This document shows positions 7,748 to 16,618 of a stretch of 64,000 bases of DNA, piece after piece. The first letter of the stretch is position 1. Every line of letters begins with the position of its first letter. A program made the translations under genes and the position numbers. Source of the DNA: Nocardioides panacis (GTDB lineage Bacteria; Actinomycetota; Actinomycetes; Propionibacteriales; Nocardioidaceae); NCBI RefSeq assembly GCF_019039255.1, contig NZ_CP077062.1, positions 4,340,001 to 4,404,000 of the forward strand, in the 5' to 3' direction. Under the pieces are notes generated by a model that saw only the letters and a program-made list of their open reading frames with translations, was not told where the DNA came from and searched no databases.

Positions 7748-9535
7748 ATGACGGACGCACCAGCCGAGACAGCCGGCCCGAACGACCATCCCCCGGCAGG
7801 CGTGGGGTCGCTGTGGCGGCTCCGCGGCTACCTGCGACCGCACCTGCGCGCGCTGGTCATCATGGCCACCACCGCGCTCTCCGGGGTCGGCCTGACGATC
7901 GCGATCCCGCTCGTCACCCGGGCGATGATCGACGGCCCGATCGCGGACCGGGACCTCAGCGCGCTGCTGCCGCTCGGCCTGCTGGCCCTGGCGCTCGGCG
8001 TCCTCGAGGCGGTGCTGATCTTCATCCGCCGCTGGGTGCAGTCCAACGCGGTGCTCGGCGTCGAGACGACCATGCGCCACGACCTCTACGCCCGGCTCCA
8101 GCAGCTCCCGATGGCCTTCCACGGCCAGTGGCAGTCCGGCCAGCTGCTCTCCCGGGTCACCAACGACCTCTCGAGCATCCGGCGGTTCTTCGGCTTCGGG
8201 CTGCTGTTCCTGGTGATGAACGTGCTCCAGCTGGTCGTGGTCACCCTCGTGCTGCTCAAGATGTACTGGCCGCTCGGTCTCGTCGTCGCGGCCGCCGCGC
8301 TGCCGATCATCGCGCTGTCCAACCGCTTCGAGCGCACGTACGTCCTGGTCTCCCGCCGGGTCCAGGACCAGCAGGGCGACCTCGCGACCGCGGCCGAGGA
8401 GGGCGCGGTCGGCTTCCGGGTGATCAAGAGCTTCGGCCGGGGGCCGTTCGTCGCCGGGCGCTACAACGACTCCGCGCGCACCCTCTACGACACCTCCATG
8501 GACAAGGTGCGGCTCTCCGCGAAGTTCTGGACCTTCCTCGAGGTGATCCCCAACTTCGCCGTGGTGGTGGTGCTGCTGTTCGGCGCCCTCGGCGTCGGCC
8601 GGGGTGACCTCACCCCCGGCACCCTGGTCGCCTTCATCACGCTGATGCTCTCGCTGGTCTGGCCGATCGCCTCGCTGGGCTACATCCTCGCGATGGCGCA
8701 GGAGGCGATGACGGCGGGAGCCCGGATCAACGAGATCTTCGACACCGAGCCCTCCATCGTGTCCGGCGCGCACGTCATCGAGCGGCCCCGCGGGCACCTG
8801 CGTCTGGAGGGCGTCGGCTTCGCCTTCCCCGACCAGCCCGACGAGCCGGTGCTGCACGACGTGAACCTCGAGGTGGCGCCCGGCGAGACGGTCGCCATCG
8901 TCGGTGCCACCGGCTCCGGCAAGACCACGCTGACCGCCCTGGTCCCGCGGCTCTACGACGTGACGGCCGGGCGCATCACGGTCGACGGGATCGACGTACG
9001 CGACCTGGAGCTGGGGAACCTGCGGCAGATCGTGGCGACCGCCTTCGAGGAGCCCACGCTGTTCTCGATGAGCGCGCGGGAGAACCTCCTGCTCGGCCGC
9101 CGCGACGCGACCGAGGCCGACGTGCACGCGGCCGTCGAGGTGGCCCAGGCGCAGTTCGTCCACGACCTGCCGTGGGGGCTGGACACCCGCATCGGCGAGC
9201 AGGGCATGTCCCTGTCCGGCGGGCAGCGCCAGCGCCTCGCGCTGGCTCGCGCGGTGCTCGCCCAGCCGCGGATCCTGGTGCTCGACGACACCCTGTCCGC
9301 GCTCGACGTGCACACCGAGAAGCTCGTCGAGGAGGCGCTGCGCCGGGTGCTGGCCGACGCGACCGGCATCGTCGTCGCGCACCGCGCCTCGACCGTGCTG
9401 CTCGCCGACAAGGTGGCCCTGCTCCAGGACGGCACGATCACCCACGTCGGTGACCACAGCGAGCTGCTCGCCACGGTCCCGGCCTACCGCGAGCTGCTCG
9501 CGGCCGACGCGGACCTCGAGGAGGTGGGCGCATGA
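7748..9535 (+). CDS. ABC exporter half-transporter, degenerate-site subunit
   Basis: A 595-aa type IV ABC exporter subunit: six membrane helices in residues 20-330, then an ATPase with Walker A GATGSGKT (386-393), signature LSGGQRQR (around 489) and Walker B ILVLDD. The residue after the Walker B aspartate is D514 instead of the usual catalytic glutamate. In heterodimeric exporters such as TM287/288 one partner carries this substitution and the other the true Glu; the next gene supplies the Glu. Likely role is multidrug, lipid or peptide export. ATG at 7748 is preferred because it begins just before the helices; upstream in-frame codons look non-coding. It overlaps the next gene by ATGA. Confidence 0.88.
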   Translation: MTDAPAETAGPNDHPPAGVGSLWRLRGYLRPHLRALVIMATTALSGVGLTIAIPLVTRAMIDGPIADRDLSALLPLGLLALALGVLEAVLIFIRRWVQSNAVLGVETTMRHDLYARLQQLPMAFHGQWQSGQLLSRVTNDLSSIRRFFGFGLLFLVMNVLQLVVVTLVLLKMYWPLGLVVAAAALPIIALSNRFERTYVLVSRRVQDQQGDLATAAEEGAVGFRVIKSFGRGPFVAGRYNDSARTLYDTSMDKVRLSAKFWTFLEVIPNFAVVVVLLFGALGVGRGDLTPGTLVAFITLMLSLVWPIASLGYILAMAQEAMTAGARINEIFDTEPSIVSGAHVIERPRGHLRLEGVGFAFPDQPDEPVLHDVNLEVAPGETVAIVGATGSGKTTLTALVPRLYDVTAGRITVDGIDVRDLELGNLRQIVATAFEEPTLFSMSARENLLLGRRDATEADVHAAVEVAQAQFVHDLPWGLDTRIGEQGMSLSGGQRQRLALARAVLAQPRILVLDDTLSALDVHTEKLVEEALRRVLADATGIVVAHRASTVLLADKVALLQDGTITHVGDHSELLATVPAYRELLAADADLEEVGA

Positions 9536-11444
9536 GCACGCCCCCCCACGACCGGCCCCACGACCGGCCCGACCCCCGCACCTGCGGCCCCGGCCGGGCA
9601 GTCCGCGACCGGTGCCGCGCCCGAGGAGTCGCAGTGGCGCGGCGTCGCCGCCGAGCACCGCGGCGACGACCTCACCGCGACCGAGTCCGGGCTGCTGCAG
9701 GACCGGTCCCGCCGGCTCCTGGGCAGCCTGCTGCGCCCGCACAAGAAGGTCCTCCGGGTGCTGCTCGCGATCGTGGTGCTGGAGAACGCCGCCCGCCTGT
9801 CGATCCCGTACCTCGTCAAGGAGGGCATCGACCGCGGCATCCCGCCGATCAAGGCGACCGGGGACACCTCGGTGCTGTACACGGTCGTGGCGCTGGTGCT
9901 GCTCGCCACGATCGTCCAGGCGATCACCCGCCGTACGTTCCTGGTGAAGTCCGGCAAGATCGGCCAGGACATGCTCTACGAGCTCCGCCGACGGGTGTTC
10001 CGGCACTTCCAGAAGCTCAGCCCCGCCTTCCACGACGAGTACACCTCCGGGCGGGTGATCTCCCGGCAGACCTCCGACATGGACGCGATCTACGAGATGC
10101 TCGAGACCGGGTTCGACGGCCTGGTGACCGCCGTGCTCACCCTGGTGGGCGTCGCGATCCTGCTGCTCACGCTGGACGTGGAAGCTCGCGCTGGTGGCGC
10201 TGGTCTGCTTCCCGTTCCTGCTCTGGCTGACCAACTGGTTCCGCAAGGAGTCCTCCAAGACCTACCGGGTCACCCGCGAGAAGGTCGCGCTGGTGATCGT
10301 GCAGTTCGTCGAGTCGATGCTGGGCATCCGCGCGGTGCAGGCGTTCCGCCGCGAGCCGCGCAACCAGGAGATCTTCGACGACGTCAACGAGCAGTACCGC
10401 GCCGCCAACCTCCGCGCGTTCCGGCTGGTCGCCTGGTTCATGCCCGGCATCAAGCTGATCGGCAACATCACCATCTCCGTGGTGCTGCTGTACGGCGCCT
10501 ACCTCGCGTTCGAGGGCGAGGTCACCGTCGGCGTGCTCGCAGCGTTCCTGCTCTACCTGCGGCAGTTCTTCGAGCCGATGCAGGAGATCTCGCAGTTCTA
10601 CAACACCTTCCAGTCCGCCAGCGCCGCGCTCGAGAAGCTCTCCGGCGTGCTGGAGGAGCAGCCCAGCGTGCCCGAGCCGGACCGCCCGGCCCGGGTCGGC
10701 GAGGTGCGCGGCGACGTGCGCTTCGAGCAGGTCCGCTTCGAGTACGTCGAGGGCGCGGCGGTGCTGCCCGGCCTCGACCTCGAGGTCCCCGCGGGCCAGA
10801 CGGTCGCGCTGGTGGGCACCACCGGCGCCGGCAAGACCACGATCGCCAAGCTGCTGTCCCGGTTCTACGACCCGACGGCCGGGCGGGTCACCCTCGATGG
10901 CGTCGACCTGCGCGCGCTCGACGAGCGGACCCTCCGGTCGGCGGTCGTGATGGTCACCCAGGAGAACTACATGTTCGGCGGCACCGTCGCCGACAACATC
11001 CGGTTCGGCCGTCCCGAGGCGACCATGGACGAGGTGGTCGCGGCGGCGCAGGCGATCGGCGCGCACGAGTTCATCACCCGGCTGCCGCACGGCTACGAGA
11101 CCGACGTCGCCAACAAGGGCGGCCGGCTCTCGGCCGGCCAGCGCCAGCTCGTCGCGTTCGCCCGGGCGTTCCTGGCCGACCCCGACGTGCTGATCCTCGA
11201 CGAGGCCACCTCGTCTCTCGACGTGCCCTCCGAGCGGCTCGTGCAGCGCGCGCTCCGCACGATCCTGGCCGACCGGACGGCCGTGATCATCGCCCACCGG
11301 CTCTCCACCGTGGAGATCGCCGACCGGGTGCTGGTGCTCGAGCACGGCCGGATCGTCGAGGACGGCTCCCCGCACGACCTGGTGGAGTCGCAGACCGGCC
11401 GGTTCTCCGACCTCCACGACGCCTGGCTCGAGTCCCTCGCCTGA
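9532..11444 (+). pseudogene. ABC exporter half-transporter, canonical subunit, with two apparent frameshifts
   Basis: Partner of the preceding ABC subunit, starting at the overlapping ATGA. Removing one base from the C7 run 9541-9547 and one base near 10178-10185 (context GACGTGGAAGC) restores a single 636-aa protein: a Pro/Thr-rich N-terminus, six helices, Walker A GTTGAGKT, signature LSAGQRQLV and Walker B LILDEATSSLD with the catalytic Glu. The signature is LSAGQ rather than LSGGQ. Because the restored protein is complete and conserved, and both changes are single extra bases, sequence error is more likely than true loss. As written, translation from 9532 breaks within about 5 codons. A 55-bp repeat element follows the stop. 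Confidence 0.8.
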
Positions 11445-11445
11445 C

Positions 11446-11506
11446 GCCGACCCGTCACCCGTGCAGCACGGACACGCGCGTCGCGGTGCATGAGTGACGG
11501 GTCGGC
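11446..11506. repeat. 55-bp palindromic intergenic element, copy A
   Basis: Core 11449-11503 is bounded by GACCCGTCAC and its exact complement GTGACGGGTC; flanking bases extend the arms to 13 bp. Inside lie GTGCA, the near-palindrome GACACGCGCGTC and TGCATGA. It begins 5 nt after the stop of the ABC gene. Copies B (12585-12639) and C (40334-40388) have exactly the same length and ends. Confidence 0.75.
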
Positions 11507-11596
11507 GGGGCCGGGACCATTGACCCTGGGGGCCGGCCCGCCCCCGGCGCGAGGATGGGGCCGCGGGGGCGAGGGTCCAGGGTCGAGGTGAGGGCG

Positions 11597-12586
11597 ATGG
11601 CGACACCGGCAGTGCCCCTCGACACCCTGCTCTCCCGCTGGGTCGCCGACGGGCTGGTGAGCGCCGAGCAGGCCGCCGCGATCCGGGACGCCGAGCCGGG
11701 CGCCGCCGTCGTCGCGACGCAGCCGAGCGTCGTCGGCCCGGTCGGGCCCGAGGCGACCGCACCCGGCCACTCGCTGCTGGTCGAGGCGCTCGGCTACCTC
11801 GGTGGCGTGGTGATCCTGGTCGCCGCGGGGCTGGTCACCGCCCGGTTCTGGGACGACCTCTCGGGCGGCGGCCGGGTCGCGATCGGGGCCCTGGCCACGG
11901 CGCTGCTCGTCGGGGCCGGCCTGAGGGTGCCCCGCGGCCCCGGTGACGTGCTCGACGACCCGGGCCGCCGGCTGTGCGCGGTGCTGCTGGGGATGGGCGT
12001 CGCCGGCACCGCCGTCACGCTCGGCCTGGCCGCCAACGAGCTGCTCGACCTCACCGGTGAGCCGGCGGCGCTGCTGACGGCCGGCGGTGCGGCCCTGGTG
12101 GCGGGCGGGCTCGCGTGGCGCCGGCCGTCGGTGGTGCAGCAGGTGGCGACCGTCGTACCCCTGATGGTGAGCGGCGGCGTGCTCGCGTCGCTGCTCGGCG
12201 CGGGGACGTTCGGTGTCGGGCTGGCGATCTGGCTGGTCGGTCCGGCGTGGTACGCCCTGGGGACGCTCGGGCTGTTCGGTCCGCGCCGCGCGGACGCCCC
12301 GCTGGCGGCCACGGTCTGCGTCGCGGGGGCGGTGGTCGCGACCCCGACGGACGCCGGGATCGTGCTGGGGCTGGGCACCACCGCTGCGGTGGTCGCGCTG
12401 GCCCTGGTCCGGCGGGACCTGCTGCTGCTCGGCGTCGGGGCGGTCGCCGCGTTCCTGGTGCTGCCGCCGGCGGTCGGGACCTGGTTCCCCGGGTCGGTGG
12501 CCGCGCCGGTCGCCCTGCTCGTGGTGGGCTTCGGGCTGGTCGCGGTCGCGCTGACGATGGCCCGCACCTCCCGGCACCCCCGCTGA
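11597..12586 (+). CDS. DUF2157-like polytopic membrane protein
   Basis: A 329-aa protein. Residues 1-40 form a soluble segment (LLSRWVADGLVSAEQAAAI) typical of the start of DUF2157-type proteins, followed from about residue 60 by a run of roughly eight to ten Ala/Val/Leu-rich helices with glycine-rich turns. No catalytic motif is visible and the family has no known function. ATG at 11597 was chosen because of GAGGTGAGGG just upstream. The stop codon TGA at 12584-12586 runs directly into copy B of the 55-bp repeat. Confidence 0.65.
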   Translation: MATPAVPLDTLLSRWVADGLVSAEQAAAIRDAEPGAAVVATQPSVVGPVGPEATAPGHSLLVEALGYLGGVVILVAAGLVTARFWDDLSGGGRVAIGALATALLVGAGLRVPRGPGDVLDDPGRRLCAVLLGMGVAGTAVTLGLAANELLDLTGEPAALLTAGGAALVAGGLAWRRPSVVQQVATVVPLMVSGGVLASLLGAGTFGVGLAIWLVGPAWYALGTLGLFGPRRADAPLAATVCVAGAVVATPTDAGIVLGLGTTAAVVALALVRRDLLLLGVGAVAAFLVLPPAVGTWFPGSVAAPVALLVVGFGLVAVALTMARTSRHPR

Positions 12587-12639
12587 CCCGTCACTGGTGC
12601 AGCGGGACACGCGTGTCTGGACTGCACGAGTGACGGGTG
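12585..12639. repeat. 55-bp palindromic intergenic element, copy B
   Basis: Bounded by GACCCGTCAC and GTGACGGGTG. The interior has GTGCAGC, the perfect palindrome GACACGCGTGTC and TGCACGA. The first two bases of the element are the last two of the stop codon of the membrane protein gene. It separates two convergent genes and may act as a bidirectional terminator. Confidence 0.75.
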
Positions 12640-12643
12640 GGCG

Positions 12644-13108
12644 TCAGGGGGTGGCGGCGAGGTCTTCCTCGGCGGCCTTCTTCAGCCGCACCAGGGTCTC
12701 GGTGATGCCGGCCTGGTTGCGGGCCGGGAAGCCGAGCGCGCGCAGGGCGGCGAACACCGGCGCGGAGTAGCGCGTCGCGTCCCAGGTCTCGGTGACCCGG
12801 GTGGCGCCGTCGCCGACGGGCTCGAGCTCGTAGCGCCAGCGGTGCGCGCCGAAGTGCCGCCACGCGATCCGCCGGTCGGCCTCGAGCTCCACGACCGTGT
12901 TGCGGATCTTGTAGGGCAGCCCGAACAGCTTCATGTCCATGCCGAACGTGTCGCCCTTGGCGACCAGCCGGTCGGGTCCCGTGATCACGCCCTGCAGGGA
13001 GCCGGAGCCGTCGATGCGGGGGTGCTGCCGGGGGTCGGAGACGATCGCGAACACCACGGCGGGCGGGGCGTCGATCGTCGTGCTGTCCGAGACCAGTCTG
13101 TCGCTCAT
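12644..13108 (-). CDS. SRPBCC (START/Bet v1-like) family protein
   Basis: A 154-aa single-domain protein of the helix-grip fold. Typical segments are the early DAPPAVVFAIVSDPRQH, the middle strand set around RNTVVELEADRRIAWRH, WRYELEPVGDGATRVTETW, and a long C-terminal helix ending in LVRLKKAAEED. Such proteins bind hydrophobic ligands in a cavity; many actinobacterial copies are uncharacterised polyketide cyclase/dehydrase-like proteins. No signal peptide. The ATG at 13108 has TACCGT 6 nt upstream and no ribosome site, so the transcript may be leaderless. Confidence 0.82.
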   Translation of the reverse strand: MSDRLVSDSTTIDAPPAVVFAIVSDPRQHPRIDGSGSLQGVITGPDRLVAKGDTFGMDMKLFGLPYKIRNTVVELEADRRIAWRHFGAHRWRYELEPVGDGATRVTETWDATRYSAPVFAALRALGFPARNQAGITETLVRLKKAAEEDLAATP

Positions 13109-13152
13109 GGCCCCACGGTAGCCAGCGCGGGAAGCCGGCCGGCGCCGAGGCG

Positions 13153-14175
13153 TCAGCGCGCGGGGTCCTCCGCGCAGACCTCGTCGACAGGTCCGGGCTC
13201 GCCGCCCACCGCGGCGGGGACCGGTCCGCCCCCCGCCTTCGTCGTACGGCGCCGGGGTCGCTCGGCCGAGATCACCAGGGCCACCGCCGAGACCACGATC
13301 CCGCCGCCGGCCACGACCGCCCAGGTGACGTGCTCGCCGAGCACCAGCCAGCCGAGGAACACCGCGACCACCGGGTTGACGTAGGCGTAGGTCGCCACGA
13401 AGGAGATCGGCGCGTTCGCGAGCAGCCAGACGTAGGACGTGAACGCGACGACCGAGCCGAACACGACGAGGTAGCCCAGCGCGCTCCAGGTGCGCGCGCC
13501 GTAGGCCGCGGCGGTGAACGACTCGCCGGAGAGCCGGCCGACGGTGAGCAGCAGCAGGCCGCCGAACAGCATCTCGTAGACCGTCGTGACGAACACGTCC
13601 CGGGGCAGCCACAGCCGTGGCTGCACGTAGGAGCCGAACGCCCAGCAGGTCGACGCGAACATCACCAGCAGCGCCGGCCCGACCGGGAACCCGCCGACCG
13701 CCCCGCCGCCGACGAGCACCAGCACCGCGAGCCCGGCGAACCCGAGCAGCACGCCGGCCACCGACAGCGGCCGGGGGCGGTCGCCCTCGGCGAACCGGAA
13801 CACCACGATCATCAGCGGCGCCACGGCGATCAGCAGCGCGGCGACGCCCGAGGGGGCGCCGAGGTTCTCCGCGACCGACACCATCCCGTTGCCGAGCAGC
13901 GGGAGCATCAGCCCGAGGAACGCGGTGCCCAGCGCCTGCCGGCGGGTGAGCCGCAGCCGCCGTACGCCGCCCTTCAGGCGGAGCAGCGCGCCGAGCACCA
14001 GGGCCGCGGTGGAGTAGCGCAGGCCCATCGAGGTGAGCGGCGGGGCCTGCTCCACGACGATCCGGATGGCGAGGTACGTCGACCCCCAGACGACGTACAC
14101 GATGCCGAGCGCGACCAGCACCAGGCCGAACGCGGGGGCTGCCTTGGCGACCGGCGCCGGCACGGTGTGTGTCAT
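13153..14175 (-). CDS. EamA/DMT-family transporter
   Basis: A 340-aa inner-membrane protein with about ten helices in two EamA repeats (residues 15-150 and 165-300), containing WGSTYLAIR in helix 1 and the conserved LLIAVAPLMIV segment, followed by a charged and Pro/Gly-rich cytoplasmic tail (305-340). It resembles RhtA/YdcZ-like or PecM-like exporters; the substrate cannot be read from sequence. ATG at 14175 is backed by AGAAGGGA. The tail is longer than usual. Its neighbours are the SRPBCC gene downstream and the divergent 2-oxo-acid dehydrogenase operon. Confidence 0.88.
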   Translation of the reverse strand: MTHTVPAPVAKAAPAFGLVLVALGIVYVVWGSTYLAIRIVVEQAPPLTSMGLRYSTAALVLGALLRLKGGVRRLRLTRRQALGTAFLGLMLPLLGNGMVSVAENLGAPSGVAALLIAVAPLMIVVFRFAEGDRPRPLSVAGVLLGFAGLAVLVLVGGGAVGGFPVGPALLVMFASTCWAFGSYVQPRLWLPRDVFVTTVYEMLFGGLLLLTVGRLSGESFTAAAYGARTWSALGYLVVFGSVVAFTSYVWLLANAPISFVATYAYVNPVVAVFLGWLVLGEHVTWAVVAGGGIVVSAVALVISAERPRRRTTKAGGGPVPAAVGGEPGPVDEVCAEDPAR

Positions 14176-14457
14176 GGGTGTCCCTTCTGTGACTCCTGTC
14201 AAGGTTAGGGCGTGCCTGACCCGGGTGTCGCGCGACTTTCGGACATCTTGTGCACCACATCCGGTCACCGACCTGATTAGGCGGTCCTCGCGGGGAGCCG
14301 GTACGTTATGGCTACCCCGACCGGTGTGGTGCCGGTCACAGCACGACCAGCCGCACGGCCGCGACGCACCATCCCCGCGCGCGCGTCGCGCAGCGCGTCG
14401 TGAGCTTCTTGCCGGCAGCGGACACCCCGTGAGCCGACGACACGAAGGAGTGCACCC

Positions 14458-15624
14458 TTGAGTGAGCACAAGTCCGACTTCGGGCCGGACCTCGGCGAGG
14501 TCTTCGGGCCCCACCAGGCCGACGGCGGCCCAGACCTGGTGCAGCTGCTGACGCCCGAGGGCGAGCGCGTCGAGCACCCCGACTTCTCCTTCGACCTCGA
14601 CGACGAGGCGATCAAGGGCTTCTTCCGGGACATGGTGCTGACCCGGCGCATCGACACCGAGGCCACCGCGCTCCAGCGGCACGGCGAGCTCGGTATCTGG
14701 GCCCAGCTCCTCGGCCAGGAGGCCGCGCAGATCGGCTCCGGGCGGGCGCTGCGCAAGCAGGACTTCGCGTTCCCGACCTACCGCGAGCACGGCGTGGCCT
14801 GGTGCCGCGACATCGACCCGCTCCGGCTGCTCGGCCTGTTCCGCGGCGTCGACCAGGGCGGCTGGGACCCGAACGACGGCAACTTCGGGCTCTACACGAT
14901 CGTGATCGGCGCGCAGACCCTGCACGCCACCGGCTACGCGATGGGCATGCAGCGCGACGGCGTGGTCGGCACCGGCGACCCGGACCGCGACGCCGCGGTC
15001 GTCGCCTACTTCGGTGACGGCGCGAGCAGCCAGGGCGACGTCAACGAGGCGTTCATCTTCGCGGCCTCCTACAACGCCCCGGTCGTGTTCTTCTGCCAGA
15101 ACAACCAGTGGGCGATCTCCGAGCCGATCGAGCGGCAGACCCGGATCCCGCTCTACCAGCGGGCCCTCGGCTTCGGCTTCCCCGGCGTCCGCGTCGACGG
15201 CAACGACGTCCTCGCGACGTACGCCGTGTCGCAGGCCGCCCTGCAGCGGGCCCGCGACGGCCAGGGCCCCACGCTCGTCGAGGCGTACACCTACCGGATG
15301 GGCGCGCACACGACCACCGACGACCCGACGCGCTACCGGCTCTCCGAGGACCTCGAGACCTGGAAGCTGAAGGACCCGATCCAGCGGGTCAAGGCCTACC
15401 TCACCCGCAACGGCCTGGCCGACCAGGACTTCTTCGAGGAGCTCGACCACGAGGCCGAGAAGCTCGGCGAGCACCTGCGCGAGGGCTGCCGGGCGCTGCC
15501 GGAGCCGAAGCCGCTCGACGTCTTCGACTACGTCTACGCCGAGCAGACCGAGGAGCTGGCGGAGCAGAAGGCCGGGTACGCCGCCTACCTCGACTCCTTC
15601 GAGACCACCGGAGGTCACCGATGA
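14458..15624 (+). CDS. pdhA: 2-oxo-acid (pyruvate/branched-chain) dehydrogenase E1 alpha subunit
   Basis: A 388-aa thiamine-diphosphate enzyme subunit. The cofactor motif begins GDGASSQGDVNEA at about residue 186 and ends in QNNQW near 215; PTYREHG and the phosphorylation-loop region YRMGAHTTTDDPTRYR are typical of heterotetrameric E1 alpha chains. With the beta subunit it decarboxylates a 2-oxo acid and transfers the acyl group to lipoyl-E2. Gene order alpha-beta-E2 matches the mycobacterial bkdABC operon, so branched-chain 2-oxo acids are a real alternative to pyruvate. TTG start at 14458 behind GAAGGAG; it ends in an ATGA overlap with the beta gene. Confidence 0.9.
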   Translation: MSEHKSDFGPDLGEVFGPHQADGGPDLVQLLTPEGERVEHPDFSFDLDDEAIKGFFRDMVLTRRIDTEATALQRHGELGIWAQLLGQEAAQIGSGRALRKQDFAFPTYREHGVAWCRDIDPLRLLGLFRGVDQGGWDPNDGNFGLYTIVIGAQTLHATGYAMGMQRDGVVGTGDPDRDAAVVAYFGDGASSQGDVNEAFIFAASYNAPVVFFCQNNQWAISEPIERQTRIPLYQRALGFGFPGVRVDGNDVLATYAVSQAALQRARDGQGPTLVEAYTYRMGAHTTTDDPTRYRLSEDLETWKLKDPIQRVKAYLTRNGLADQDFFEELDHEAEKLGEHLREGCRALPEPKPLDVFDYVYAEQTEELAEQKAGYAAYLDSFETTGGHR

Positions 15625-16598
15625 CCAAGATCACCCTGGCCAAGGGCCTCAACGCCGGCCTGCGCAAGGCGATGGAGGACGACCCGAAGGTCCTCATCAT
15701 GGGCGAGGACGTCGGCAAGCTCGGCGGCGTGTTCCGGATCACCGACGGCCTGCAGAAGGACTTCGGCGAGGACCGGGTCATCGACTCGCCGCTCGCCGAG
15801 TCCGGCATCCTCGGCACCGCGGTCGGCATGGCGATGCGCGGCTACCGGCCGGTCTGCGAGATCCAGTTCGACGGGTTCGTCTACCCGGCCTACGACCAGA
15901 TCGTCAGCCAGGTCGCCAAGATCCACTTCCGCAGCATGGGCAAGGTCAAGATGCCCATCGTCGTGCGGATCCCGTTCGGCGGCGGCATCGGCGCGGTCGA
16001 GCACCACAGCGAGAGCCCCGAGGCGCAGTTCGCGCACACGCCGGGCCTCAAGGTGGTCGCCTGCTCCAACCCGGTCGACGGCTACTGGATGATCCAGCAG
16101 GCCATCGCCTGCGACGACCCGGTGATCTTCCTGGAGCCCAAGCGGCAGTACCACGCCGACAAGGCCGAGCTCGACGAGTCGGTCCTGCCGCAGCCGCTGT
16201 TCACCTCCCGGGTCGTGCGCGAGGGCTCGGACCTCACCCTGCTGGCCTACGGCCCGATGGTGAAGACCTGCCTGCTGAGCGCCGAGGCGGCCGCCGGCGA
16301 GGGCAAGAGCGTCGAGGTCATCGACCTGCGCACGCTGTCCCCGCTCGACCTGGGCCCGGTCTACGCCTCGGTCCGCAAGACCGGTCGCGCCGTCGTCGCC
16401 CACGAGGCGCACGTCAACCTCGGCATGGGCTCGGAGATCGCGGCCCGGATCACCGAGCAGTGCTTCTACCACCTCGAGGCTCCGGTGCTGCGGGTCGGCG
16501 GGTTCGACACGCCCTACCCGCCGAGCCGCATCGAGGAGGAGTGGCTCCCCGACCTCGACCGCGTGCTCGATGCCGTGGACCGCTCGCTCGCGTACTGA
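15621..16598 (+). CDS. pdhB: 2-oxo-acid dehydrogenase E1 beta subunit
   Basis: A 325-aa protein with the pyrimidine-binding domain of transketolase-like enzymes in the N-terminal half (MGEDVGKLGGVFRIT, catalytic glutamate in CEIQFDGFVYPAYDQ) and the transketolase C-terminal domain from about residue 200 (DLTLLAYGPMVKTC, HEAHVNLGMGSEIA). It forms the alpha2-beta2 E1 with the preceding gene. The ATG at 15621 overlaps the alpha stop by 4 nt and has GGAGGT upstream. The E2 gene follows after 20 nt. Confidence 0.92.
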   Translation: MTKITLAKGLNAGLRKAMEDDPKVLIMGEDVGKLGGVFRITDGLQKDFGEDRVIDSPLAESGILGTAVGMAMRGYRPVCEIQFDGFVYPAYDQIVSQVAKIHFRSMGKVKMPIVVRIPFGGGIGAVEHHSESPEAQFAHTPGLKVVACSNPVDGYWMIQQAIACDDPVIFLEPKRQYHADKAELDESVLPQPLFTSRVVREGSDLTLLAYGPMVKTCLLSAEAAAGEGKSVEVIDLRTLSPLDLGPVYASVRKTGRAVVAHEAHVNLGMGSEIAARITEQCFYHLEAPVLRVGGFDTPYPPSRIEEEWLPDLDRVLDAVDRSLAY

Positions 16599-16618
16599 TC
16601 GCCCCGAGGAGAACTGCT

